Shown: positions 55,931-63,817 of the stretch, piece by piece
How the letters are laid out: every line of letters starts with the position of its first letter
Position numbering within the stretch: position 1 is the first letter of the stretch
Assembly: GCA_020050835.1 (NCBI GenBank)
Contig: JAGVKB010000081.1
Span: 1-64,000 of the forward strand
Length of the DNA stretch: 64,000 bases
Direction: 5' to 3'
Origin: Candidatus Obscuribacterales bacterium
Lineage (GTDB): Bacteria > Cyanobacteriota > Vampirovibrionia > Obscuribacterales > Obscuribacteraceae
Notes under the pieces: generated by a model
What the model was told of the DNA's origin: nothing
Database searches by the model: none
What the model saw: only the letters and a program-made list of their open reading frames with translations
Position numbers and translations under genes: made by a program

Positions 55931-56554
55931 TTATCGGCCTGAAGCTCCAGGAAACTCACCGGCACTGGGATCAAACAATCCTCCACCGGGAAGTCCGCCC
56001 GGCATCGCTGACATCGGATCAAACGGAAGACCGCCCGGTATCGGCAATCCAAGACCGTTGCGTAGAATGTGATCGCCAGAGACACTAGGCGGCTCAGCCT
56101 TTGAGCTAAACTCATCTCCACCCCAGGCAGACGGAAGAACACTTTCATGCCCGGTAGTCAGACCAAAGTTGCTGGCGGAAGTGCTTATCCCCATATCGAT
56201 CCTGTTAATTGGATTGAAGTCTTGAATCGGGGGAGGTCCACTTGTTCCTTCATCACCATAAATCTGATCTGCAAGACCGCCAGCTTCCTGAACAAAGCTA
56301 TCCAAGCGGGTTGGTGGCAGGCCGACCGGCAGCATCATGCCAAAAGCTCGAGCCAGCTGCCCGCTTCCTGTGCGTGGCAGTTGAACATTCTGCCGTCCGG
56401 TCGGTTGATTCCAACCGGTGCTGCCCCCGGTGCGACCGCTCATCCTGGCCTGCGCTCCAGTTGCTCCAGCGGTGTTCTGGCTGCCAGAGAAAGCGTGAAC
56501 AGGCAGAGTCAGTGACGATAAAAGAGCAATTGCGGCGGTTAATCTTTTGAGCAT
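55931..56554 (-). CDS. Secreted Gly/Pro/Ser-rich hypothetical protein
   Basis: 207 residues. It has a good signal peptide (MLKRLTAAIALLSSLTLPVHA) with cleavage before FSGS. The mature sequence is low-complexity: Gly-, Ser-, Pro- and Asn-rich, with no cysteine, ending LPGGGLFDPSAGEFPGASGR. A short charged-aromatic block in the middle (LDSFVQEAGGLADQIYGDEG) may be the only structured part. It is probably an extracellular or periplasmic protein. No family is recognised. It is convergent with the threefold-repeat gene, 75 bases away. Confidence 0.6.
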   Translation of the reverse strand: MLKRLTAAIALLSSLTLPVHAFSGSQNTAGATGAQARMSGRTGGSTGWNQPTGRQNVQLPRTGSGQLARAFGMMLPVGLPPTRLDSFVQEAGGLADQIYGDEGTSGPPPIQDFNPINRIDMGISTSASNFGLTTGHESVLPSAWGGDEFSSKAEPPSVSGDHILRNGLGLPIPGGLPFDPMSAMPGGLPGGGLFDPSAGEFPGASGR

Positions 56555-56815
56555 TTCGTTGTTCTCGCTTCAGGGCTCGCTTAGATAGTAGAAAGCAACA
56601 AACGACCGCACCAGCCCGAGACCGGTGCTCCCGATTGAAATGGGGTGCTTTGCCTTTCCAAGCTACCTGACGGTGACTCGGGAAAAATTAGGGGTTATTG
56701 CTAGAATCCGGCTTCAGATCTACAGCCCGTGCGCAAGAGTGTTCCAAGCAATGCAAGGAGAAAAAGTTAGAGCATTGCAGTTCGAATGAGAATTCGCGTC
56801 GAAGTGACAGTAACC

Positions 56816-57397
56816 CTATTTGGCGACTGGATCTCGCGGCAGCGGCAGCGGTTGCGGTTGCGGTTCCAATTGAAGCTGCATAGCTTGCAAATCAGCTTTG
56901 TTGGGCTTGGCACATGTGCCAAGGATGTAATCTGCCAATGGGAAAACAACGTTAAAATTCTTATCCGGGTAGCGGTGATGCAACCAGTGGTAGCGTGCCA
57001 GAAACTTGTAGACCGGCCATTTACTAAACCCTCTTTGCTCAGGCTTGTGCATCTCCAGGTGAATCTTGTTCCATATCCAGTGATGGAGGCAGACAACCAT
57101 TACAAAAATGAGCGCTCCTTGCCAGGAAACTAGCGCGATAGCAGCAGCAAACGGAATCGCTTTGATCGGCGCCTTACGTACGGTTAAACGAATTTCTTGG
57201 TCTTCACCGTCAGGGACTGGCTCATCACTAAATATTTTGGAGTAATGCTTGTGGTGAAAGATTGCATGGGCTTCAAAAGCTTTTTTAAAAGCTCCGGTTC
57301 TCCGGTGCATTAGTCTGCTGTGTACTTGATGCTCGATAAAGGACATCAAAACGCAGGAGAATCCGAACCAGCCGACAATTTGCAAAATGATCATCAC
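56816..57397 (-). CDS. Membrane fatty-acid-hydroxylase-like protein (sterol desaturase superfamily)
   Basis: 193 residues with hydrophobic segments at the N-terminus (IILQIVGWFGFSCVLMSF) and in the middle (GALIFVMVVCLHHWIWN). Histidine clusters of the di-iron membrane-oxygenase type are present: EHQVHSRLMHRR, FHHKHY, and RYHWLHHRYPDKNFNVVFPLADYILGT. The LHHR and HxxxxN-FNV-PLADxILGT stretch is characteristic of the fatty acid hydroxylase superfamily, whose members use two irons for oxygen-dependent hydroxylation or desaturation of lipids. The C-terminus is a short Pro/Gln repeat (LEPQPQPLPLPR). Its true substrate is not evident. Confidence 0.85.
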   Translation of the reverse strand: MMIILQIVGWFGFSCVLMSFIEHQVHSRLMHRRTGAFKKAFEAHAIFHHKHYSKIFSDEPVPDGEDQEIRLTVRKAPIKAIPFAAAIALVSWQGALIFVMVVCLHHWIWNKIHLEMHKPEQRGFSKWPVYKFLARYHWLHHRYPDKNFNVVFPLADYILGTCAKPNKADLQAMQLQLEPQPQPLPLPRDPVAK

Positions 57398-57965
57398 GTC
57401 TCTCCGGTCCCCGATACTGCTGTACGGTCAGGATTAGCGCGGCTACGGATGGTTCATGCTAAATGCTACTTGACTCCGCAAGTGCCAAGCATAACCCACA
57501 ATCAGCCAATATCACCTAAAGTCTTGCACTGCCAGTCAATTAAATGCTGCAAAAGGGCGCTAAAACGGCGAATTGGGAAAGAACAAGCGAACAGATATTA
57601 AGTTAAGACTCGACTTCCTTGGATAAAACTCATCCAGAGGGGACAGCATTCCAATGTAAAAACGCGCCCCTTTGACAACCGCCCTGTCGATACTACTCCT
57701 ACGCAACGCCTTTCAAAACCTAGCAAAGTCAGCTGAGATTTCCAGAAAAATTGTCCGCCAGGCTGAGATTACTCCACAAATACTTCATATCCGCTCGACT
57801 ACATCAGCTGGGCAAGTTCGCGGCGTTGACCAGAATGTGTTTTTTGCCCCTGTTTGCTGTCGGAGGCTGCGTTTATTTTCTCGGAGTCACAGTCGAAAGG
57901 GAGTTTGATGAGACAAGCAGCTCCCAATTCCAACGTAAAAGGGGAGTGAATGAGCGAACATATCC
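57398..57965. other. Gap upstream of the antitoxin gene
   Basis: 568 bases. Several unsupported open frames cross it. One plus-strand frame (about 57,835-57,960) reads CFLPLFAVGGCVYFLGVTVE, membrane-like, but has no ribosome site and runs antisense into the toxin-antitoxin genes. Nothing firm is seen. Confidence 0.4.
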
Positions 57966-58196
57966 TCAGGCTGGCTTTTCCTGCTTTAACCGCTCCAGGA
58001 GCCACATACGAGTCAATGCGCTAACGGAAAGCCCTTTAGACTGGGCTACCGCTCGCAGCTGTCCCATTTGTTCTGGCTCAACCCGACATTGTATGACCGC
58101 GTCTTTTGTAAGCCGTTCGCCAGCTTCGCGACGGATCTTCTCTACTCGCTGGCTAAGGCGCTCTTTTCTCTCTTCTGGCGTTTCTTTAGTGCGCAT
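57966..58196 (-). CDS. BrnA-like antitoxin with C-terminal ribbon-helix-helix
   Basis: About 76 residues; two adjacent ATGs at 58,199 and 58,196 follow AAGGAG by 4-7 bases. The N-terminus is basic and helical (RTKETPEERKERLSQRVEKIRRE), the likely toxin-binding part, and the C-terminus resembles a RHH DNA-binding domain: VIQCRVEPEQMGQLRAVAQSKGLSVSALTRMWLLERLKQE. It overlaps the upstream toxin-like gene by about 14 bases, the order expected for BrnT-BrnA systems. It is expected to neutralise the toxin and repress the shared promoter. Confidence 0.7.
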   Translation of the reverse strand: MRTKETPEERKERLSQRVEKIRREAGERLTKDAVIQCRVEPEQMGQLRAVAQSKGLSVSALTRMWLLERLKQEKPA

Positions 58197-58446
58197 CATT
58201 AAACTCCTTGAGGTAGCGCTCTCCAGCATCCATGGCGTGAAAGACGAGTTCGTCCGCCCCGATTAGCTCAACCCCCACTTCCAGGGCACGACCGGCTTTG
58301 GTGAGCCCCACAAACATTAGTCTGTCGTTACCATCACGGCTAACGCCCAAGTCAAGCCAGATGGTGCGCTGGTCGTTCAACACCTGATCAACTTCACTGA
58401 TGGTTATGCCATGCCTGGCGAGGTTATCACTGTTGTAGGTGACCAT
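58186..58446 (-). CDS. BrnT-like toxin (type II toxin-antitoxin)
   Basis: 86 residues; ATG 58,446 follows AGGGGA. The pattern NLARHGITISEVDQVLNDQRT, then DGNDRLMFVGLTKAGRALEVGVEL and FHAMDAGERYLKEF resembles BrnT RNases: the N-HG-I opening helix, a strand-strand core and a terminal A-x-x-x-E-R-x-Y-x-x-E helix. Similarity is partial, so identity is not certain. BrnT is a ribonuclease toxin that inhibits translation. It is the first gene of the pair, with the promoter and palindrome immediately upstream. Confidence 0.65.
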   Translation of the reverse strand: MVTYNSDNLARHGITISEVDQVLNDQRTIWLDLGVSRDGNDRLMFVGLTKAGRALEVGVELIGADELVFHAMDAGERYLKEFNDAH

Positions 58447-58460
58447 TAGCGTCCCCTTTG

Positions 58461-58498
58461 TTGTATTTCATTATAATACAAATGAATACAGCCGCCAA
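58461..58498 (-). promoter_or_regulatory. Promoter with overlapping palindromic operator for the BrnT/BrnA-like pair
   Basis: On the minus strand, -35 TTGGCG (58,498-58,493), 17-base spacer and -10 TATAAT (58,475-58,470) form a near-consensus promoter. TTGTATT-TCATTAT-AATACAA (58,461-58,481) is a perfect 7-bp inverted repeat that covers the -10, a good position for the RHH antitoxin to repress. It ends about 15 bases before the toxin ATG. Confidence 0.65.
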
Positions 58499-58534
58499 TT
58501 ATTACAACGCCATTTTTGAATGTTGCACACATAG

Positions 58535-58753
58535 GTCACGCTTTACCTACCTCTGATTACAGGCAATGCGCAATCGACATCGACCAGATGTTGTTTCAAC
58601 TCACACGCGCCGAGATTCGGTGCTCTTCGCAGCAACGACTTTCTAAGCAATCCGGCACCGAATAATGATGGCAATCAAAACACTTCGGATTCCACGGCAC
58701 AGCGGCTCGTTCCGAAAGTCGATGTCAGAAATGGCGGTCCGGCTGGATTTTGA
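58535..58753 (+). pseudogene. Possible remnant of an open frame (73 codons, no start)
   Basis: An open frame bounded by TAG at 58,532 and TGA at 58,751 reads RFGALRSNDFLSNPAPNNDG and ends VPKVDVRNGGPAGF. The Asn/Pro/Ser-rich sequence looks coding and resembles the C-terminal tails of secreted proteins here, but there is no start codon or ribosome site. It is followed by a hairpin at 58,768, fitting a truncated gene with its own terminator. Confidence 0.3.
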
Positions 58754-58767
58754 TCGCCATACCCAGG

Positions 58768-58797
58768 GAAGCCTGCGGCAACTTAGCCGCAGGCTTC
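58768..58797. terminator. Perfect 12-bp hairpin (terminator-like)
   Basis: GAAGCCTGCGGC and its exact complement enclose the loop AACTTA. The plus-strand 3' side continues CATTAGCTG with no T-run; the minus side continues CCTGGG. Probably a terminator for one or both strands. Confidence 0.6.
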
Positions 58798-58901
58798 ATT
58801 AGCTGCAACTGCTGGCCCATCACAAGGAGTGGACGGTACTACCTACTTTGTGCTCATTCCGCATAATCGGGCACACTCAAAACAAGACAGTGCGACCAAT
58901 C

Positions 58902-59744
58902 TCATTTCTGGTAACTAATCTGAATCTCTGTCCATTCATAAAAATGACTAAGACCAACATAAATCCACTTACCGCGTTTGTCTCGCAGAGTTAGAGTCGA
59001 GTTATGCGAGTCCTCCGAGCACCAGTCTGAGGGCACAGAAAATCCCTTGCTTCGTGCATAATCTACGTAGTATTTAAAGACTTTGTACACCGAGTCCGCC
59101 GTAAGCAATCCGAGATGCTGACTATCGCTATCCGAATATGACTCGGAGGCCTTACTGCCTGGATAGGATGGCAGCGGAAAGAACTTCGGCACCGGATCGT
59201 CGTGTCGCTTATACAAGGGCACACCGGCGTCCGGTGGCACGGGAAAACCCTGGGGACTTTCTTGCGGAACTTGAATGCTGCTCGGATGATGGCTTTGGGG
59301 GCTGCTTTGGGGTTGATGAGAAGTGTTCGGTCCTAAAGCTCTCGCTGATCCAAATCCATTAATGACAGGGCCATGAGCAGTGCTGTGAGATTGATAGCTG
59401 TTAGATACCGGAGAAGTTGATGGAGACACCGGTTGATTGGCTGTAGAGCTCTGCGGTGCAAAACTTGTCTCTGGCGGTGTGCCGGACGAAGGCTGACCAC
59501 TTTCAGTCGGGCTAGCTGCGGTGTTATTGGTCGATGCTGAACTGCCGGTGCCACTGGCATAGCCTGAACTTCCGGCTTGAGATGGATCTGGACCCAAACG
59601 TTTGTTAATCTCATTGCGTATATAGGACTTGCCTTGCGTAGTGGCTCGCTTAATCAAGTCGCCAAGATCTCCTGCGCAAGCCGGCAAAGTCATAGTTCCA
59701 ACTGCTAACAAGACACACAGAAGACCGGTATGGTACTTAAACAT
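58902..59744 (-). CDS. Secreted Ser/Pro/Gln-rich protein with a small C-terminal domain
   Basis: 280 residues. The signal peptide is MFKYHTGLLCVLLAVGTMTLPACA, cleaved near AG. About 150 residues of low-complexity Ser/Thr/Pro/Gln follow (for example SSGYASGTGSSASTNNTAAS), probably disordered or glycosylation-prone. The C-terminal 90 residues have a defined composition: LPSYPGSKASESYSD, then SVYKVFKYYVDYARSKGF and TLTLRDKRGKWIYVGLSHFYEW, with one cysteine (DWCSED). This may be a small ligand-binding domain. No family is recognised. Confidence 0.6.
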   Translation of the reverse strand: MFKYHTGLLCVLLAVGTMTLPACAGDLGDLIKRATTQGKSYIRNEINKRLGPDPSQAGSSGYASGTGSSASTNNTAASPTESGQPSSGTPPETSFAPQSSTANQPVSPSTSPVSNSYQSHSTAHGPVINGFGSARALGPNTSHQPQSSPQSHHPSSIQVPQESPQGFPVPPDAGVPLYKRHDDPVPKFFPLPSYPGSKASESYSDSDSQHLGLLTADSVYKVFKYYVDYARSKGFSVPSDWCSEDSHNSTLTLRDKRGKWIYVGLSHFYEWTEIQISYQK

Positions 59745-60016
59745 CTCTCTATCCCCTGCGCGCCCGAGTTTAATCTACCCATTTGCTCATCGGTTTTTAC
59801 AGGCACTAGCAAATAGATGGCCCAAACTGCGCAAATCTTGCCACCTCACACCCGGCTTCTTATCAAACGAAGTAAATGGTCTCTTTGACCAGCAATGCAG
59901 TCTGCATCACGCATGATTGCTAATCAGCTCCAACGATTTCCGCAAATACCGGTGCTTGGCGCACATGTGCTGCTTCGATGCCATGCAGACTCCTACGTCG
60001 TTGTAGCTCTGAATGA

Positions 60017-61666
60017 TTACTTGCTTTGCTGAATCTCTTCATCTCCAACTATGGACTGGCTATTCACTGCTGTGACTACTTCCCCTCCAATGCGGCTGTT
60101 GTCGATGAAGAAGCTTACTTTCCCTCGTCTTGAGCCAGTTGGAAATTCTAGAGTGGAAGACCCAGCAAGCGACTTGAAGGCCTCCAAAGTTGCAGCGTCG
60201 AAATCGCTATTGCTGACTCTGGCTACTTTCACTTCCAGTTGCCGATTTGACCAAATCGTAATCGAGATCGTATTTGTGCCTCCAGGATTACCATGTTTCT
60301 CTAAAGCCTGTACAAGTAGAGGCTTGGATTGTTCGTTGATTCCCGCATACCACTGGTCCCAGGATATGACATTTACCGAACTTCCTTTGCGCCGTACCAG
60401 ATGTGCATTGGTATCCAATTGAGCAGACCCAACCGGCACCATTGAGGTTCCACTGTTCTGACCTTCTCTCCTCGCTAGCTCTGCATCTTTCGCTGGTTTC
60501 GGAACAACTAATTCCAGTCCGATCTGCGGCTTTGCGAGTGCGATCTCGGTCTCACTCGGCTTCACTCTAGACGTTTCTACATCTGTCTTGCGTTCCGGAA
60601 CAATCAGATCTACCCCTAACTGAGGCTTGGCGACTCGAGATATATCTGTGCAAACCTTCTCCGTTTCTACAATCAGATCTACTCCGGTCTGAGGCTTAGC
60701 AACTAATATTTCCGTTCCCGTACTGCGCTTACCGCGCGCAAGTTCTGTATCTACCCGAGGATCCGGTTGCCTCAGTGGAACTTCGATAGGCGGCTTCGCA
60801 GCTAGAACTTCTGGTACTAAAGCTCGTCTTGTCGGCGACTGGTCAGCATTTAGTGGTGTTTTGCGAAGGATTGCTTGAGACTCCATTTGTGGTCTCGAAG
60901 GAGATATTCCGGTGTCCGCTACGCGCTTTCGCCGCAATATCTGTCCCTCGCCACGTGGCTTTGTGAGGCTTAAGTCTATTCCTGCGTCCTGTTTACGAAT
61001 CGGCACATCTGATATGTCTATGCCGTGTTCTCTTACAGATTCTGCATTCAACGGTGGGCGCGCCGGGCTAGAACCTGCCTCGATAGACGGTTTACCCAAT
61101 CCCATTTCAACTCCTAAGTTCTCTTTCCGGCGGTGGACCTCTGCCTCTGCAGCTCGTCCAATTTCAGGTGAGCTTCGAGGTTTCAGCGGCACCAATACCA
61201 AATCCGGCTTTGCTTTGCCGCCGGCTAGCTCTACGTGCCCACTCACTTGTCGCCGCGATATCTCAGCAGTAAGGACCTGCATTGAACGCCGTACTTCAGC
61301 TTCCTTTCCGGCCCGTCCAAACAGAGGATTTAACAAGATCAGGTCTAACTGATATTGGCCCTTTCCCCTGCGCTGCTTTGAGTACAGAGGACTGCCGCGC
61401 TGCTCGACTCCCGCACGAAGGTAACTACTGTTGGTATTCGAACTTAAGCTAGTGTTTCCATGAAATATTGAGGCCGGCTCTTGTTCTGACAATTCTACGT
61501 CGTGTTTTGCTTGTAGCTCGAAGAATGACCCTGAAGAAGAACTTTCTGAATCAGCCGTGTAATGGAACTTGCAATCATCGCGTCCGGCGCTTGAAGTCTC
61601 ATCTGCGATAGCAATTGCTGTGGCAGAACACATCACGAATGCGATAAGTAAAATTCTCCAAGGCAC
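60017..61666 (-). CDS. Secreted repeat protein with TonB-like C-terminal domain
   Basis: 549 residues with signal peptide MPWRILLIAFVMCSATAIAIA. A long middle region of degenerate repeats follows (for example VAKPQTGVDLIV and VAKPQLGVDLIV; also PxxDxxLxKP patterns), rich in Lys, Arg, Pro, Glu and Ala. The last 120 residues, from WDQWYAGINEQSKPLLVQAL through ISITIWSNRQLEVKVARVSNSDFDAATLEAFKSL, resemble the TonB C-terminal fold (helix, then strands, then helix, then strand). In other proteins, such a domain occurs in a periplasmic linker. The gene may be a periplasm-spanning protein, but there is no N-terminal anchor once the signal is removed. Confidence 0.65.
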   Translation of the reverse strand: MPWRILLIAFVMCSATAIAIADETSSAGRDDCKFHYTADSESSSSGSFFELQAKHDVELSEQEPASIFHGNTSLSSNTNSSYLRAGVEQRGSPLYSKQRRGKGQYQLDLILLNPLFGRAGKEAEVRRSMQVLTAEISRRQVSGHVELAGGKAKPDLVLVPLKPRSSPEIGRAAEAEVHRRKENLGVEMGLGKPSIEAGSSPARPPLNAESVREHGIDISDVPIRKQDAGIDLSLTKPRGEGQILRRKRVADTGISPSRPQMESQAILRKTPLNADQSPTRRALVPEVLAAKPPIEVPLRQPDPRVDTELARGKRSTGTEILVAKPQTGVDLIVETEKVCTDISRVAKPQLGVDLIVPERKTDVETSRVKPSETEIALAKPQIGLELVVPKPAKDAELARREGQNSGTSMVPVGSAQLDTNAHLVRRKGSSVNVISWDQWYAGINEQSKPLLVQALEKHGNPGGTNTISITIWSNRQLEVKVARVSNSDFDAATLEAFKSLAGSSTLEFPTGSRRGKVSFFIDNSRIGGEVVTAVNSQSIVGDEEIQQSK

Positions 61667-61698
61667 TGTTCAGTCCCGCGTTCATTGCCAGTGTGAAT

Positions 61699-62319
61699 CT
61701 ACCGAACCCTCCAATCATATGTTTTGGAATAAAGATGCTCCGGCATTTGGGCCGTGGCACGACCTTCGATTACTTCTTGGTGCTTATCCAGATTTAGCAC
61801 TTTGCCAGGAATGCGAAACTCCCAGAGCTTAAATCCGTCCTTATCCAGAAACTCTACTGTCAGTCCCTGAGCTGCTGCCGCATCAAATATTCCCTCAATT
61901 CCGTTCTTGTGCCAGAACGGACTATTCCTTGGTTTCCCAAGGGAAATTTGGTATTTCACCGTATCGTATTCAAAGCTAGTGGTCAGCTCAGCGACCGCGC
62001 GAATTCCTCCTTGCACCATCCTGCCTTTCCATTTAATAACCGGATATTTATTGGATATCCAGTTTTCGCCTGGTTTCCCTGCTTGTTCCATGCTCGTTTC
62101 GCCGGTTGAACCGGTACTTGTGTGCCAGTGAACAGCGCCATTGGAATCGATTCGGAAAGTTTTCTGCGGGGCTCCTGCTGGGTCCTCTCCGAGAAAAACA
62201 TATTGGCCAGCCGGGAGACTACATGCACTGTCTCCTCCGGCCAAAGCATTGTTTGTGTAGCCAGCAAAGACACACCAGCAACAAATAGAGAAAGCAAAGG
62301 CCAAATTCATCTTGCTCAT
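61699..62319 (-). CDS. Secreted hypothetical protein, 206 residues
   Basis: The signal peptide is MNLAFAFSICCWCVFAGYTNNALA, with start ATG 62,319 or the Met four residues later. The mature part is rich in strands, with Trp/Phe-containing turns (KYPVIKWKGRMVQGGIRAVAEL and PFWHKNGIEGIFDAAAAQG), and ends in a basic tail (TYDWRVR). It resembles no family I know. It lies 33 bases upstream of the TonB-like gene on the same strand, so both may be co-transcribed. Confidence 0.6.
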   Translation of the reverse strand: MSKMNLAFAFSICCWCVFAGYTNNALAGGDSACSLPAGQYVFLGEDPAGAPQKTFRIDSNGAVHWHTSTGSTGETSMEQAGKPGENWISNKYPVIKWKGRMVQGGIRAVAELTTSFEYDTVKYQISLGKPRNSPFWHKNGIEGIFDAAAAQGLTVEFLDKDGFKLWEFRIPGKVLNLDKHQEVIEGRATAQMPEHLYSKTYDWRVR

Positions 62320-62682
62320 CGAAACCTTTCAAGTACAAAAGGTGTAGCCAACTAAACTGTCTCCTACCAACCTCAGACCATGATCGAAACCTACCAAGCG
62401 CTCCCACCCCCGTCAAGGGACGTATTGCTCTACCTGAAAGACCGATAATTAATCACTTTAGCTTCAAATTGAGCAGCCGAAAGTGGTGCTACGCAAAATA
62501 GCGCTGAAAGAGGAATTGCAAAGGTAAGCCGTTTGGTAAGTAGCATGTATGACTCACGGTTAATCGCAAGCGATGCCAAGTCAACAGCTAAGCACTGCTT
62601 CAATTTCAATCATAGAAGCCAAGGATGCAAAATAGATGCAGTGAGCTTCAAGGGTTCCTTGTTCCTTGAAGGGAGCCAGCGT
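62320..62682. other. Gap with a hairpin near its right end
   Basis: 363 bases with no supported gene. CTTCAAGG (62,646-62,653) and CCTTGAAG (62,664-62,671) form a perfect 8-bp stem just before the ribosome site of the small open frame at 62,683. Nothing else is seen. Confidence 0.4.
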
Positions 62683-62829
62683 ATGAAACTGATTGCATTG
62701 TTTCTAATGCTGCGGTTCCGTTCAATGGGTTGGTTGTGGTTCAAACACTCCTCGTCCTACATCCTCAGCGCAGAACAGAAAGTCGCCTTGCGACATTGCC
62801 TTGTGGTAAAGGTGCCCCATCTGATGTGA
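62683..62829 (+). CDS. Very short open frame with a good ribosome site
   Basis: 48 codons from ATG 62,683 with GGGAG upstream and a hairpin before it. The start MKLIALFLML looks like a signal sequence; after that, the parallel frame (AAVPFNGLVVVQTLL) looks more protein-like than the ATG frame. It may be a frameshifted remnant of a small secreted protein, or chance. Confidence 0.25.
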   Translation: MKLIALFLMLRFRSMGWLWFKHSSSYILSAEQKVALRHCLVVKVPHLM

Positions 62830-62837
62830 TTCGTTGT

Positions 62838-63428
62838 CTATGTCCGCGTTTTGTTGGATTTCTTGATTTTCTCTTTCTCAGCCTCATTAGGACAATCAAG
62901 CGCGAACGACTGAGACGCGTGCGGTTCCGCCACCGAAGGACATGCCACCGCAGCTGCTGGATAGCCAATGCCGAATGTTGATTCCACTGGCTGAGGCGCA
63001 GCAGCCCGCTCTTGTGGCATGCCCGGATAGGGAACAGCGACCTGGGATAGAAGCTTATATTCAGCCTCCTCGGTGGGCATGTATTGTTTGCAGTTCTCAT
63101 AGAAATGCATCAGGAAATCCAATACGTCTCCCTGGGACACTTCAAACTCGGCAGCTAGCCCAGCCAAAGCATCTCTGGTCTCCGCACGACACTGCAAATG
63201 AACATTCACACCTCCTCTCGCTGGGCGACCCTTTTTGTAACCGGCAACCCGATCTTGGCCTATATCATCAAAAGCATCGTCGAGCATACTGCGAAACATT
63301 GTCCAGGCACCCCTTGCGCTTTCATCCGTACCGATAATGCGCGGGAACAGAGAAGACTTCACTACGAAGCATTCGTCTTCGTCACTCCAGCTACAAACCG
63401 CGGTTTTAACAATCGACTTCCATTTCAT
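62838..63428 (-). CDS. HicB-like antitoxin with extended Pro/Ala-rich tail
   Basis: 196 residues. The first 60 fit the HicB antitoxin fold: IVKTAVCSWSDEDECFVVKS, then DESARGAWTMFRSMLDDAF. The next part, RPARGGVNVHLQCRAETRDALAGLAAEFEVSQGDVLDFL, may be a DNA-binding unit. The last 60 residues are long and unusual for HicB: Pro/Ala-rich with four cysteines scattered, ending in a Lys-rich tail. It overlaps the HicA-like gene by 4 bases (ATGA), as expected of a toxin-antitoxin pair. Confidence 0.6.
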   Translation of the reverse strand: MKWKSIVKTAVCSWSDEDECFVVKSSLFPRIIGTDESARGAWTMFRSMLDDAFDDIGQDRVAGYKKGRPARGGVNVHLQCRAETRDALAGLAAEFEVSQGDVLDFLMHFYENCKQYMPTEEAEYKLLSQVAVPYPGMPQERAAAPQPVESTFGIGYPAAAVACPSVAEPHASQSFALDCPNEAEKEKIKKSNKTRT

Positions 63429-63757
63429 TTCTTGTCACCGCCCTTCTCTTGAATTTCCTCTACGTCTTGGATCTCACCCGCTTCTCCTTTTTCTTCCTCA
63501 GCTGTCCCTTCTTCTTGAATTTCTTCGTAAGCCTTCCAGAGCTCCTTTACATAGCAGGGCTTTACGAACGACTTGGTACCTTTCTGATGATAGACCCCGA
63601 AACTCCCCACCAACTCTCCACTTTCGGTTCGTATTTGATACTCATTCTTGCGTGTTTGGTTGCTCTTAAATCCCATCTCTTTTAGTAGTCCCAAGAAGTC
63701 ATGCTCATCCATTCCACTAAGCTTATTAGGCTTCTGGGGCTTACGTTTCTTAGCCAT
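63425..63757 (-). CDS. HicA-like toxin, diverged
   Basis: About 110 residues from ATG 63,757 (a TTG at 63,769 is also possible). The sequence LSGMDEHDFLGLLKEMGFKSNQTRKNEYQI, then GSFGVYHQKGTKSFVKPCYVKELWKAYEE fits the dsRBD-like HicA fold: helix, strand-turn-strand, helix. The usual GSHHxY active-site histidines are replaced here by NEYQ, so RNase activity is doubtful. The C-terminus is an acidic extension (EEEGTAEEEKGEAGEIQD). It lies upstream of and overlaps the HicB-like gene. Confidence 0.55.
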   Translation of the reverse strand: MAKKRKPQKPNKLSGMDEHDFLGLLKEMGFKSNQTRKNEYQIRTESGELVGSFGVYHQKGTKSFVKPCYVKELWKAYEEIQEEGTAEEEKGEAGEIQDVEEIQEKGGDKK

Positions 63758-63777
63758 TTTTTCGCGCAAATCTCATT

Positions 63778-63817
63778 TTCTGTACAGAATATACTATTAC
63801 TTGCACAGAAAAGTCAA
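63778..63817 (-). promoter_or_regulatory. Promoter and palindromic operator of the HicA/HicB-like pair
   Basis: On the minus strand, -35 TTGACT (63,817-63,812), 18-base spacer, -10 TATATT (63,793-63,788). A perfect palindrome TTCTGTACAGAA (63,778-63,789) overlaps the -10, and a half-site TTCTGTGCA lies between -35 and -10. This fits repression by the antitoxin. The remaining bases to 64,000 show no gene. Confidence 0.65.

Noticed and set aside
57751-58266. Plus-strand open frame overlapping the toxin-antitoxin genes
   Set aside because: It is antisense to two well-supported small genes and has no ribosome site.
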